Shown one piece after another: positions 1-7,559 of a DNA stretch of 64,000 bases. The stretch's first letter is position 1. Each line of letters starts with the position of its first letter. Origin of the DNA: Limimaricola pyoseonensis (GTDB taxonomy: Bacteria > Pseudomonadota > Alphaproteobacteria > Rhodobacterales > Rhodobacteraceae); NCBI RefSeq assembly GCF_900102015.1, contig NZ_FNAT01000007.1:157364-221363 (forward strand). Reading direction: 5' to 3'. Made by a program: the position numbers and the translations under genes. The notes under the pieces were generated by a model. That model had not been told where the DNA came from. It saw only the letters and a list, made by a program, of their open reading frames with translations, and made no database searches.

Positions 1-948
1 CGGTGGTCCCTCGTGGTGTGAGGATCGGGCGGTGCGGGCGTTCAGCCCGTGCGCGCCCTGGGCGAGCCAGCGGGCGCAGCTCCGGCCGAGTTCGGTCAGC
101 GCGCGCCGCTCGTAGCGGGCGCAGTCCTCGGCGATCAGTGCGTCGTGCCAGCGACCGTTGGTGCCCTTGTGAATGAAGTCGCCGGCCCCGCCGTCCCAGC
201 AGATGCCGCTGAGCGGCGCGGCGCGGTCGGCATGGCTCTTCATCCAGGCGAAGCTCGAATGCTCCAGTACGCGCTGCATCGTCACGTCGTCGACCCGGAT
301 GTCGAGGAACCGGGCGATCCGGTCGACCTCGCCGGGCAGGTCCGCCTTTAGATCGGCGTAGTGCAGCAGCAGCACGTTCGGCAGGTCGCGGATCGCCCAC
401 CAGCTGCGGATGTTCTCCCAGTAAGGCCAGAAGGGGTGACCGTCACCGTCGAGCCAGTCGAGGAAATAGGCGCGCGGATCGGGGCGGGGCAGGCCGATCG
501 GCGGGCCGAACCGGCCCGGCGTGTCGTTAAGCAGCTGGTACCACAACGCGTTGGCGCGGCTGTGATGGTTGTGCAGCGACCAGGCCACGTCGCGGCCGTC
601 GCGCGCGATGTAGATGTATTTAGCCTTGGGCGAGACGACGAGCGCGTCCACCGGCAGGTGGGTCTTGACGAAGCGGCGATGCGTCTGTGCCGCCAGCAGG
701 CCGAGCTTGGCCGACTTCTCGGGCACGCGCAGGTCGAGCCAGGGCGACAGATCGGCGACCCGGATCGCGGGGTCGCCGCCGAACACCAGCTGGCCGACGA
801 TCTGCTGCGTCCATGTGGTGCCCGACTTGGCGTAGGAGGCGATGACGATATCGCCCTCGCGGAACGTGAACTCGTCCCAGACGGTCGAGTCGAAATGGTG
901 ATTGCGGATGTCGCGGGTCTTGCGGGGCCAGGCGAAGCGAGCGGCCAT
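1..948 (-). CDS. Sulfotransferase family protein (3' end outside window)
   Basis: A PAPS-dependent sulfotransferase, which would transfer sulfate from 3'-phosphoadenylyl sulfate to a hydroxyl or amine acceptor in the cytoplasm. The 316 visible codons contain the 5'-phosphosulfate-binding loop YAKSGTTWTQQ (residues 39-49) and a RDGRD segment (116-120) at the 3'-phosphate-binding site, followed by AWSLHNHHS. The ATG at 948 is chosen because AAGGA lies 6-10 nt upstream and the conserved fold begins about 30 residues later. No stop is met before position 1, so the C-terminus lies outside; family members are usually about 280-340 aa, so little is missing. It is divergent from the PNPOx-like pair that starts at 1226. 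The acceptor substrate cannot be told from sequence. Confidence 0.85.
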   Translation of the reverse strand, partial: MAARFAWPRKTRDIRNHHFDSTVWDEFTFREGDIVIASYAKSGTTWTQQIVGQLVFGGDPAIRVADLSPWLDLRVPEKSAKLGLLAAQTHRRFVKTHLPVDALVVSPKAKYIYIARDGRDVAWSLHNHHSRANALWYQLLNDTPGRFGPPIGLPRPDPRAYFLDWLDGDGHPFWPYWENIRSWWAIRDLPNVLLLHYADLKADLPGEVDRIARFLDIRVDDVTMQRVLEHSSFAWMKSHADRAAPLSGICWDGGAGDFIHKGTNGRWHDALIAEDCARYERRALTELGRSCARWLAQGAHGLNARTARSSHHEGPP

Positions 949-1225
949 CTTCGGTCCTTTCGGCAGGTCCCGCGCAACCGGGCAGCCGGGGCGCGGGGGC
1001 AGGGAGCGGAACCGGCGGACGACGCCCGACCAGTAGCCTCAGTCCTACGCCCGGACCCGGGCTCACGGCAGTTCAGTGGTGGCTCGGAGAACCTTGAAAG
1101 ATTGCTCAGAAGCGGATGCTCGGAGGGCCGCCCGAGGGCCAAATGCAGGCTCGCAGTGCGGTTATGATTCCGGTAAGATTTGCGCGACCGTCTTGCCCCC
1201 CAGAGGTCTTGCCGCGAGTCGCGTC

Positions 1226-1759
1226 ATGCCGAGCGCCGGAGCCCCCGCAGACCCCATCGCCGCCGAACCCGGACTGCTGCCCGAGGCGCAGGCCTTGGTC
1301 GAAGCCTTCTGCCAGCACGGCGCAAGCATCATTCTCGGCGTGACCGGCCTGTTGGACCGCCCGCTCGCCGGCGTGGCGCTGGGCTGCACGGTGATCGGGC
1401 CGGAGCGGGTCCGAGTGCTGCTGTCGCGGCCCTCGAACTCGGAACTGCTACTCGGGCTAATGCGCGACAGCCGGATCGCCCTGACCGTTTCCGAGGTGCC
1501 GACGCATCGCTCGATCCAGATCAAGGGCGACGGCGCAGTGCTGCTCGCGGCGCAGCCCGAGGACCTGCGCGTCGCCACGCGCCAGCTCCGCGCCTTTCGC
1601 GACCAACTGATCGACGCCGAATACGGCGAGGCCTTCGCCACGGCCTATTGCAGCTTCGACCCGACCGAGGCGGTGGCGGTGGAGTTCGTACCCTGCGCGG
1701 CCTTCACCCAGACCCCCGGCCCGAAGGCCGGCGAGCGGCTGGAGGAGGCCGCGCGGTGA
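1226..1759 (+). CDS. Pyridoxamine 5'-phosphate oxidase-like FMN-binding protein
   Basis: A 177 aa protein with a split-barrel, PNPOx-like pattern: a strand-rich N-terminal half (LGVTGLLDRPLAG, GCTVIGPERVRVLLSR) and the IQIKGDGAVLLAA strand typical of flavin-reductase/PNPOx folds. No catalytic residues can be named. The ATG at 1226 is the first good start; no strong ribosome binding site is visible, and in-frame codons continue upstream to 1076. Its stop overlaps the GTG start of the next gene (GTGA at 1756-1759), so the two are translationally coupled and probably act together, perhaps in redox or flavin-dependent sensing. Function is inferred from fold only. Confidence 0.7.
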   Translation: MPSAGAPADPIAAEPGLLPEAQALVEAFCQHGASIILGVTGLLDRPLAGVALGCTVIGPERVRVLLSRPSNSELLLGLMRDSRIALTVSEVPTHRSIQIKGDGAVLLAAQPEDLRVATRQLRAFRDQLIDAEYGEAFATAYCSFDPTEAVAVEFVPCAAFTQTPGPKAGERLEEAAR

Positions 1760-3075
1760 CCACGCTCGACCAGATCCGCAACTGCCTCGAAGGGGTGGTT
1801 CCCGCCTTCCTCGCCACCGCCGACGGTGAGGGAACGCCAAACGTCTCCGAGATCTCACAGGTCCACTACGTCGATCCCGGCCATGTCGCGCTGTCCTACC
1901 AGTTCTTCAACAAGACCCGCCGCAACGTGCTCGCGACCAGGGCCGCCTCGGTGATCGTCATCGATCCCGACAGCAATGCCCAGTACCGGCTCGACCTCGA
2001 CTACGAGGAGACCCGGACCAGCGGCCCGCTGTTCGAGGCGATGCGCGCCAAGCTCGCCGGGATCGCCTCGCACAGCCGCATGGAAGCGGTCTTCCGGCTG
2101 CTCGGCTCGGACATCTACGAGGTCCGCGCCATCGAGCCCCTGCCGTCGCGCCGGCTCGAGGTGGTGCGGCCCTGCAATCCGCTCAGCGCCGCGCGGCGGG
2201 CCGCGGCGGAGCTCGCGACGGCGGACGAGGCCGGGCCGCTGCTCGACCGGTTCCTCAAGGCGCTCGAGCGGCAGATGGGGATCGGCCATTCCATGGTGCT
2301 GATGCTCGACCCTTCCGCCGGGCGGCTCTTCACTGTCGCATCGCATGGCTACCCGACGACCGGGATCGGCTTCGAGGTCGTTCTCGGGCAGGGCGTGATC
2401 GGGGTCGCCGCCGCGGAGGGCGTGCCGATCCGCATCGGCCATCTCGCCGCCGAATACAGCTATGGTGAGGCGGTGCGCTCGGCCGCTGGGCTTGACGAGG
2501 ATGCGGTGCCGCTCGCGTCGATCCCCTATCCGGGCCTCGAGGCCCCGCTCAGCCAGATCGCGCTGCCTCTCAGGCCGATGGGCGAGACGGTCGGCGTGCT
2601 CTTCGCTGAGTCGCCGCAGCGCAACCGGTTCGGCTATGACGACGAGGACGCGCTACAACTGGTGGCGCAGAGCCTTGGCATGCGGCTGCTGCTGGAACGG
2701 CATGATGCGCAGGAGGCGGCCGCGCCGTGCCCGACGGAGATCACGGAATGCACGGGGCCGCTGCGGCTGCGCCATTACCGCTTCGATGACACGGTCTTCG
2801 TCGACGGGGCCTACCTCATCAAGGGCGTGGCCGGGGCGATCTTCTGGAAGCTGGCGACCGAGCACGCCACGACCGGGCGGACCGAGTTCTCCAACCGCGA
2901 GCTGCGGCTCGACGCCGCGCTGAAACTGCCGGCGCATTTCGACAACCTGGAATCGCGACTGTTGCTGCTGCAGAGGCGTCTCGCCGAGCGCGGCGGCTGC
3001 ATTCAGATCCAGCGGTCGGGCCGGGGCCGCTTCCGCTTCGACGTCGCCGGCACGCTGGCCCTAGAAGAGTTCTGA
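1756..3075 (+). CDS. PNPOx-like / GAF / winged-helix-like multidomain protein
   Basis: A 439 aa protein with three apparent parts. Residues 1 to about 150 are a PNPOx-like split barrel (VPAFLATADGEGTPNVSEIS). Residues about 160-320 are a GAF-like sensor domain (FLKALERQMGIGHSMVLMLD, then GQGVIGVAA). The C-terminal 100 residues (VDGAYLIKGVAGAIFWKL, then NRELRLD and NLESRL) resemble a winged-helix DNA-binding domain that often follows GAF or FHA sensors. It starts with GTG overlapping the upstream stop. A plausible role is a flavin- or small-molecule-sensing regulator coupled to the preceding PNPOx-like protein; the target is unknown. The domain reading is by eye. Confidence 0.7.
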   Translation: MTTLDQIRNCLEGVVPAFLATADGEGTPNVSEISQVHYVDPGHVALSYQFFNKTRRNVLATRAASVIVIDPDSNAQYRLDLDYEETRTSGPLFEAMRAKLAGIASHSRMEAVFRLLGSDIYEVRAIEPLPSRRLEVVRPCNPLSAARRAAAELATADEAGPLLDRFLKALERQMGIGHSMVLMLDPSAGRLFTVASHGYPTTGIGFEVVLGQGVIGVAAAEGVPIRIGHLAAEYSYGEAVRSAAGLDEDAVPLASIPYPGLEAPLSQIALPLRPMGETVGVLFAESPQRNRFGYDDEDALQLVAQSLGMRLLLERHDAQEAAAPCPTEITECTGPLRLRHYRFDDTVFVDGAYLIKGVAGAIFWKLATEHATTGRTEFSNRELRLDAALKLPAHFDNLESRLLLLQRRLAERGGCIQIQRSGRGRFRFDVAGTLALEEF

Positions 3076-3209
3076 GCGGGGTCGGGCAGCGTTAAGAAAC
3101 ATTTCAGATTTCCGGAGCAATCACTTCCGATGAGCGGATGCGGGTTTCGGCGTATCTCGGGTCGAGACCGCCCGCAGCCGTCGCGCGGGCCGAACGGAGA
3201 CCCGCACCG

Positions 3210-4304
3210 ATGTCCGCTCCATTCCTCGCAGGATCCCGCCGCGGCGGCGCGACGCTGGGCGCGGCGCTGGCCCTCTCGGCCATGCTCGCCGCGCTGGCCG
3301 AGCCGGTCCGGCCCTCCTTCGGCGAGGCCGTGCCGCCCGACCTGTTCGCGACCGGGCTCTATGCCGACCCCGCGACGCGCAGCGTCGACCCGGCGCATCT
3401 GGCCTTCTCGCCGCAATACCCGCTTTGGACCGACGGCGCGGCGAAGCGGCGCTGGATCTCGCTGCCGCCGGGCACGCGGATCAACGCCTCCGACCCCGAC
3501 CGCTGGCTGTTTCCAGCGGGCACGCGGTTCTGGAAGGAGTTCGCCTTCGACGGCCAGCCGGTCGAGACCCGCTATATGGAGCATCTCGGCGAGGGGCGCT
3601 GGGTCTTCGCGGCCTATGAATGGAGCGCCGACGGGCAGGACGCGCCGCTCGCCCCCGAGCGCGGCCGGGCCGGGGCCTGGCCGCTTCAGGGCGGGCGCGC
3701 GCATGCGATCCCGGGCCGCTCGGACTGCCGGGTCTGCCACGGCAGCGGGCCGGCCCCGGTCCTTGGCTTCTCGGCGCTGCAGCTCTCGCCGGACCGCGAC
3801 CCGGCGGCGCCGCATGCCGAGCCGTTGCCCGCGGGCGCGGTGGACCTCGCGGCGCTGGTGGAGCGCGGGCTGGTCGAGGGCGTTCCGGCGGGCCTCGCGC
3901 CGCGCATCCCGGCCGCGGACCCGGTCGAGCGCGCGGCGCTGGGTTATCTGCACGCAAATTGCGGACATTGCCACGACGATCGCGGCGCGCTCGCCGATCT
4001 TGGCTTCGACCTCGCCCATGGCTTGGACGACGCGACCCCCGCCGTGCGCGCCACCGCATTCGGCGTGACGCTGAAGGACCCGCCCGCCGGGCTGCCCGAG
4101 GGCGTCGGGCTGCGCATCGCGCCCGGTGCGCCCGAGGCCAGCGCGCTGCTGCACCGGGCGGGCTCGCGCGACCGGCTGCTGCAGATGCCGCCGCTCGGCA
4201 CCGCTCTCGTCGACGAGGAGGCCCTCGCGCTGCTAGCGCGATGGATCGCCAACCAACCCCGCGCGGAGGACCCCGCGCCGCACATCGAAGGAGACCTCAG
4301 ATGA
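3210..4304 (+). CDS. Secreted diheme c-type cytochrome-like protein
   Basis: A 364 aa exported protein with two CxxCH heme-attachment motifs, CRVCH (173-177) and CGHCH (251-255). The N-terminal region has a basic stretch and a hydrophobic signal segment (residues about 12-30). The block around residues 66-105 (YPLWTDGAAKRRWISLPPG) matches a family of periplasmic diheme cytochromes known from Shewanella and other proteobacteria. ATG 3210 is chosen because GGAGA sits 9 nt upstream; an in-frame ATG at 3138 lacks a site. The stop overlaps the ATG of the following cytochrome gene, so the two are one operon and probably one periplasmic electron-transfer chain. The electron donor or substrate is not evident. 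Confidence 0.75.
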   Translation: MSAPFLAGSRRGGATLGAALALSAMLAALAEPVRPSFGEAVPPDLFATGLYADPATRSVDPAHLAFSPQYPLWTDGAAKRRWISLPPGTRINASDPDRWLFPAGTRFWKEFAFDGQPVETRYMEHLGEGRWVFAAYEWSADGQDAPLAPERGRAGAWPLQGGRAHAIPGRSDCRVCHGSGPAPVLGFSALQLSPDRDPAAPHAEPLPAGAVDLAALVERGLVEGVPAGLAPRIPAADPVERAALGYLHANCGHCHDDRGALADLGFDLAHGLDDATPAVRATAFGVTLKDPPAGLPEGVGLRIAPGAPEASALLHRAGSRDRLLQMPPLGTALVDEEALALLARWIANQPRAEDPAPHIEGDLR

Positions 4305-4861
4305 TGTTCCTCAAAGCCGTCGCCACAATGTTTCTCGGGCTCAGCTTCATCCTGCTTGTGGCGCTCACTAGCAACGGCCTCGTGGCTCAGCAGGTCGACC
4401 CGGTGGCCCGCGGCGAGTACCTCGTGAACACCTCGGGCTGCCATGACTGCCACACCCCCTGGGCTTTGGGGGCGAACGGGCCCGAGCCTGACATGAGCCG
4501 CGCGCTGTCGGGGCATCCGGCGGATCTGCAGGTCGACGCGCAGCCCGAGCTGTCCGAGGCCTGGGTCTGGGCCGGTAACCCGACCAACACCGCCTATGCC
4601 GGGCCGTGGGGTGTCAGCTTCACCGCCAACCTGACCCCCGACCCGGAAACCGGGGTGCTGCGCGACATGAGCGAGGCGCAGTTCGTCGACACGATCCGCA
4701 ATGGACGGCACAAGGGGCAGGGACGGCCGATCCTGCCGCCGATGCCCTGGCCGGCCTATCGCAACATGACGGACGAGGATCTGGGCGCCATCTACGCCTA
4801 TCTCAAGCAAGTACCCTCGATCCGCAACGCCGTGCCCGAGCCCTTGGCCCCTGTCCAGTAG
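4301..4861 (+). CDS. Membrane-anchored monoheme cytochrome c
   Basis: A 186 aa protein with an N-terminal hydrophobic helix (residues 9-28, signal peptide or anchor) and one heme site CHDCH (47-51) in the context NTSGCHDCHTPW. The C-terminal part has PPMPWPAYRNMTDEDL, typical of class I cytochromes in which a Met after a Pro-rich stretch can be the axial ligand. GGAG lies 9 nt before the ATG at 4301, which overlaps the stop of the diheme gene; a second ATG follows at 4304. It likely passes electrons between the diheme partner and the respiratory chain. It is the last ordinary gene before the gene-poor island. Confidence 0.8.
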   Translation: MMFLKAVATMFLGLSFILLVALTSNGLVAQQVDPVARGEYLVNTSGCHDCHTPWALGANGPEPDMSRALSGHPADLQVDAQPELSEAWVWAGNPTNTAYAGPWGVSFTANLTPDPETGVLRDMSEAQFVDTIRNGRHKGQGRPILPPMPWPAYRNMTDEDLGAIYAYLKQVPSIRNAVPEPLAPVQ

Positions 4862-5068
4862 GGCAGTGGGTTCCCGGGTCCGACAACAGCCCGGTGCGCG
4901 AGCGCCGGGCCTGTTCCTTGTCGGGGCATCCTCCAACCCGACCATCGATGATGTCCCGAAGTTTCAGTGAGTGTGCACGCTGCGATCCGTGAAGTAGTTA
5001 TTGGCCGTGATCGACTGGAGCGGGCCGTTGAGTAGAACGCAGCGGGGCATGCGGCAGCGGTTAGAGTG

Positions 5069-6075
5069 TTCGTTTCTTACGCGCGGGGGACCCGGCATCA
5101 GTCATATAGACAGGTTGCTAGAGAAACGAGGCCATGATTTCCCTTTGGTCACCCGAACCGGACGTGTGTGTGTAGGCTTGGGGAGGGTCTTGGCGAGCGC
5201 GCTAGTGAGTGGCGTGACAGCCAGGACCCCTATTAACCACTAGCTTGTTAGTCTGGGTTTTCGCGCCGCAAGGAGGAGTCGGTGAAGGCTAACGGTGCGC
5301 GTCTTGCCGGTCCGGACAGCTGGGGTTCCAAGGATGCCAGCTCTAAGGAGTTTTTAGCTAGAGGCATGGCCTCTTAGAGAGTGCGGATCTTCTAGGACTT
5401 CGCGTGGTGCAGGCATTAATCGCCTTCAGGCGGAACGTGCTAGGTTGCAGTCATTTTCGGCCTCACCTTTTTGGCGATCAGCCTGTTGATCGCTCGCGCT
5501 GGACCTCCCATATCTGGGCGTGACACTTGGTGACGCGCTGCGGCCAGCAGCGTGAGCATATCGGCCCTATATCGATTAACGGTGATACCGGGAACATGAC
5601 CGGCACTATGAGGCAGCCGAAGCCGACGGGGTGAGCCCCGGCGCGACATGCGCAACAGCTCGTAAAGGATGGAGGCTCTGAGCGCCGCTCAACCTCCTCC
5701 CGGGCTACGGTCGGCACATAAGCCGTGGCTCGGGGCGTAGTCGAAAGACTACAACCGCGTTTGGCCCGAAGGGGCCAGGATGTCGGAGCTAATGCGGGAG
5801 CATGGACGCCGCCCGCTGCACCAATTGGTCTGAGGTGCTTGGCTCTTATGGCTGCCAGTGACGAAGGCACTACAGAACATCCCCCGCCAGCTTCAGGGTC
5901 GATATAGAACGTCGATCAGCTCTTGTCCGAGCGTTACTGGAGTTGGCGGGGGATAGAGCAGTTCCAAAGGCCTCGTCGAGGCCGTGGACAACCAATAAAC
6001 AACTAATTGGCAAACAGTGAAACCCGCCGACGAAGTCGGCGCGCGCCCGAAGGGCGCCGCTCGCCGAAGGCGAGC
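5069..6075 (+). ncRNA. Candidate large structured non-coding RNA
   Basis: No convincing protein gene lies between 4862 and 6142, but the plus strand carries many adjoining helices. Seen directly: 5069-5078/5121-5130; 5185-5193/5221-5229 crossed by 5201-5207/5238-5244 (an H-type pseudoknot if both form); 5341-5346/5374-5379 around 5361-5365/5369-5373; 5474-5480/5487-5493; 5533-5540/5545-5553 with one bulge; 5627-5631/5636-5640; 5671-5675/5693-5697 around 5679-5683/5687-5691; 5700-5710/5723-5733; 5737-5742/5747-5752 with a GAAA loop; 5762-5767/5772-5777; an 18 bp helix 5879-5896/5937-5954; and 5969-5974/5978-5983. Seven pairs are G-U wobbles on the plus strand and would be A-C mismatches on the minus strand. 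Size and island setting recall large phage or mobile-element RNAs such as GOLLD, ROOL or HEARO, but no family is identified. The ends are approximate. Confidence 0.5.
6026..6075. repeat. Three tandem perfect hairpins with GAA loops
   Basis: Three perfect stems follow one another with 1-2 nt between them: GCCGAC/GTCGGC (6026-6040), GCGCCC/GGGCGC (6043-6057) and GCTCGCC/GGCGAGC (6059-6075). Each closes on a GAA triloop while the stem sequences differ. They form the 3' boundary of the candidate RNA and lie between it and the convergent HTH gene. Directly after them AGAACAA (6077-6083) can pair with TTGTTCT near 6129-6135. They may be a transcription terminator/processing array or part of the RNA. 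Confidence 0.6.
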
Positions 6076-6142
6076 TCAGAACAAGTATCGTGGTTCAAGC
6101 TCATGCTTGTTTGTTCCTTGATACCTATTTGTTCTCTCAGCT

Positions 6143-6598
6143 TCAGATGTCCTCCAAGAGCCGGTCAAGGTCCTGCTCCTTCTCTTCTTCGGCGCTGAAG
6201 TGTTCGGCCAACCGCGACAGCTGCACGATGATGGTCGCAAGCGACCGCTTCTGCTCGTGGAAGGGACGGGGGCCGCTGGTTCGCTCCGTCAGGTGGCGCC
6301 AGCTTTCGACCAGCTCTACCTCGCTCTCAGTCAGGTTCCCTCCAAGCTCCTCCCGCAATACCCGCCAGATGTCAGGGTGATATTCGGTCATGGCGATGCG
6401 GATGAAGGTGGCGGCATCGACCTCACAGGTTTCGGCCCGCGCCGGGATGCGATTTAGCGGGACCTTGGTCTCGCCAGTCTTCATCATCGAGAGCACGTTT
6501 GGCTTAGGTAGTCCGGCCTTCTGCGCGATCTTACGCTGGGTCAGGTCACCGTTGGCGAGGGCGAGCTTGAGGAATTCTGCGGTGGGGCTCTTAGTCAT
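6143..6598 (-). CDS. XRE-like helix-turn-helix regulator, left copy
   Basis: A 151 aa protein. Residues 17-47 (DLTQRKIAQKAGLPKPNVLSMMKTGETKVP) form a helix-turn-helix of the XRE/lambda-repressor kind; the C-terminal half (ERTSGPRPFHEQKRSLATII, then acidic EEEKEQDLDRLLEDI) is of unknown fold. GGAG lies 8 nt before the ATG at 6598. It is divergent from the pseudogene at 6831 and has a paralog at 17343-17798 in an identical arrangement, so it probably represses the divergent promoter and its own. By eye about 33 of 151 residues differ from the paralog. Its partner gene is broken here, so this copy may act only on the right-hand locus. Confidence 0.75.
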   Translation of the reverse strand: MTKSPTAEFLKLALANGDLTQRKIAQKAGLPKPNVLSMMKTGETKVPLNRIPARAETCEVDAATFIRIAMTEYHPDIWRVLREELGGNLTESEVELVESWRHLTERTSGPRPFHEQKRSLATIIVQLSRLAEHFSAEEEKEQDLDRLLEDI

Positions 6599-6757
6599 GG
6601 GGCGTCTCCGATTGGTTGCGCGGCCTTCGGCGCCGCCGGGATGCCTCTTGTTAGTCAGTGGCGCCGCGACCGTGCATTTGGTGCCCCAGGGACAGTAGTT
6701 TCACCTTTGGGCGGTATGAGCGCTTCCTACACTTCGCCCAGTCTTTTGCGAGATCGT

Positions 6758-6795
6758 CGCTTCTCTCCCGTGCCTGCCATGGTTGTGCTATGGTC
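6758..6795 (+). promoter_or_regulatory. 38 bp block conserved perfectly in both module copies
   Basis: Within otherwise diverged intergenic DNA, these 38 bp are identical to 17977-18014. The block ends 35 nt before the start codon and includes TGCTATGGT, a possible extended -10 element for the plus-strand gene. It is the best candidate for the promoter and operator bound by the HTH protein. Confidence 0.45.
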
Positions 6796-6830
6796 CGAGC
6801 ATAGCGAGAACTCGATGGGAGGAGCTTGTC

Positions 6831-7333
6831 ATGGACGAGACCGCCACGAGGAATGCTTTGCTTGCAGCGATAGAGAGGGGAGAAGGCAGCCGTAGCACGC
6901 TGGTGGTGCTAGACGCGGTGCCCATCCACAGCCTGTGGATCGCCCGACACTTGCATCTGCTCGTGGAACTGGACCTCACTGTCGTGATCCCAGCGACTAT
7001 TCGGGCAGTCTTCGCCGCACGTCAGGATTGTCGCAAGGGGAGGAAGTGCTGGCTCTTCTCGATCGCCATGCGCCGCCTCTGGTCATACGATCCGGCGGTC
7101 CCCACGAGTTGCTAGACGGGCTTCAGCGCGAGGTGAGTGATGCAGGCGGGGGCTCTGTGTTCGCGTTCGTCGGATCCTCTGCCGCATGGCTTGGGGAAGC
7201 CGCCGCGCAGCATGCTTATTTAGTCGATGTCCGCGATCTGGCAGTCGTAGCCGAACAGGTAGGTTTGCTGGAGAACGTGCTCGAGATCGCGCACGCAATC
7301 GAGTTGCCGGGCGACGTGGTGGTGTGGCGGTAA
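6831..7333 (+). pseudogene. Frameshifted copy of the 167 aa unknown protein
   Basis: The reading frame from ATG 6831 (GGGAGGAG upstream) matches the intact gene at 18050 for about 70 residues (STLVVLDAVPIHSLWIARHL), then leaves frame and stops at 7115. The other frame continues the match from near 7045 to the stop at 7331-7333 (EIAHAIELPGDVV). The interval is 503 nt here against 504 nt in the right copy, so a single base has been lost, at about 7037-7048 in a G/A run. A truncated 94 aa product could still be made. Unless this is a sequencing error, the gene is broken. Confidence 0.8.
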
Positions 7334-7559
7334 CTGATGGAGCAATAGGGCCACGGCGAAGAGTAGCTAAGACGCCCAGAGCGCTGCGCTGGGCGGCAAG
7401 TCACCCCAATATGGCCCGAGCTACACCTCCGTGCCTAAATTGCGCTCTATGCCAAGCTCATGAAAGATTTGAAGGGAGTGGCCAAAAACTGAGGCACGAG
7501 GGCGTCAAAGAAACGCGGAACTACAAGTAGTAGACGTATGGGTTGGACAAACGAATTAC

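Larger units (their letters stand above)
6143..7402. repeat. Left copy of 1.26 kb direct repeat (HTH/unknown divergent module)
   Basis: This segment matches 17343-18622 in the same orientation, exactly 11,200 bp away at the HTH gene and 11,220 bp away at the right edge. The match covers the minus-strand HTH gene, the divergent promoter region, the plus-strand gene and about 70 bp beyond. The 20 bp offset is explained by a 19 bp shorter intergenic region and a 1 nt deletion in the plus-strand gene. The copies have diverged (roughly 78 percent identical at protein level for the HTH gene), so this is not a recent duplication. Confidence 0.85.

Noticed and set aside
5700..5777. Group II intron domain V or a group I intron core
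   Set aside because: The GAAA hairpin invites this, but stem lengths and the AGC triad of domain V are not met, and no intron-encoded protein or exon junction is seen.
5478..5870. A 130-codon minus-strand open frame in the gene-free region
   Set aside because: No domain or ribosome binding site, and the DNA is better explained by plus-strand helices.
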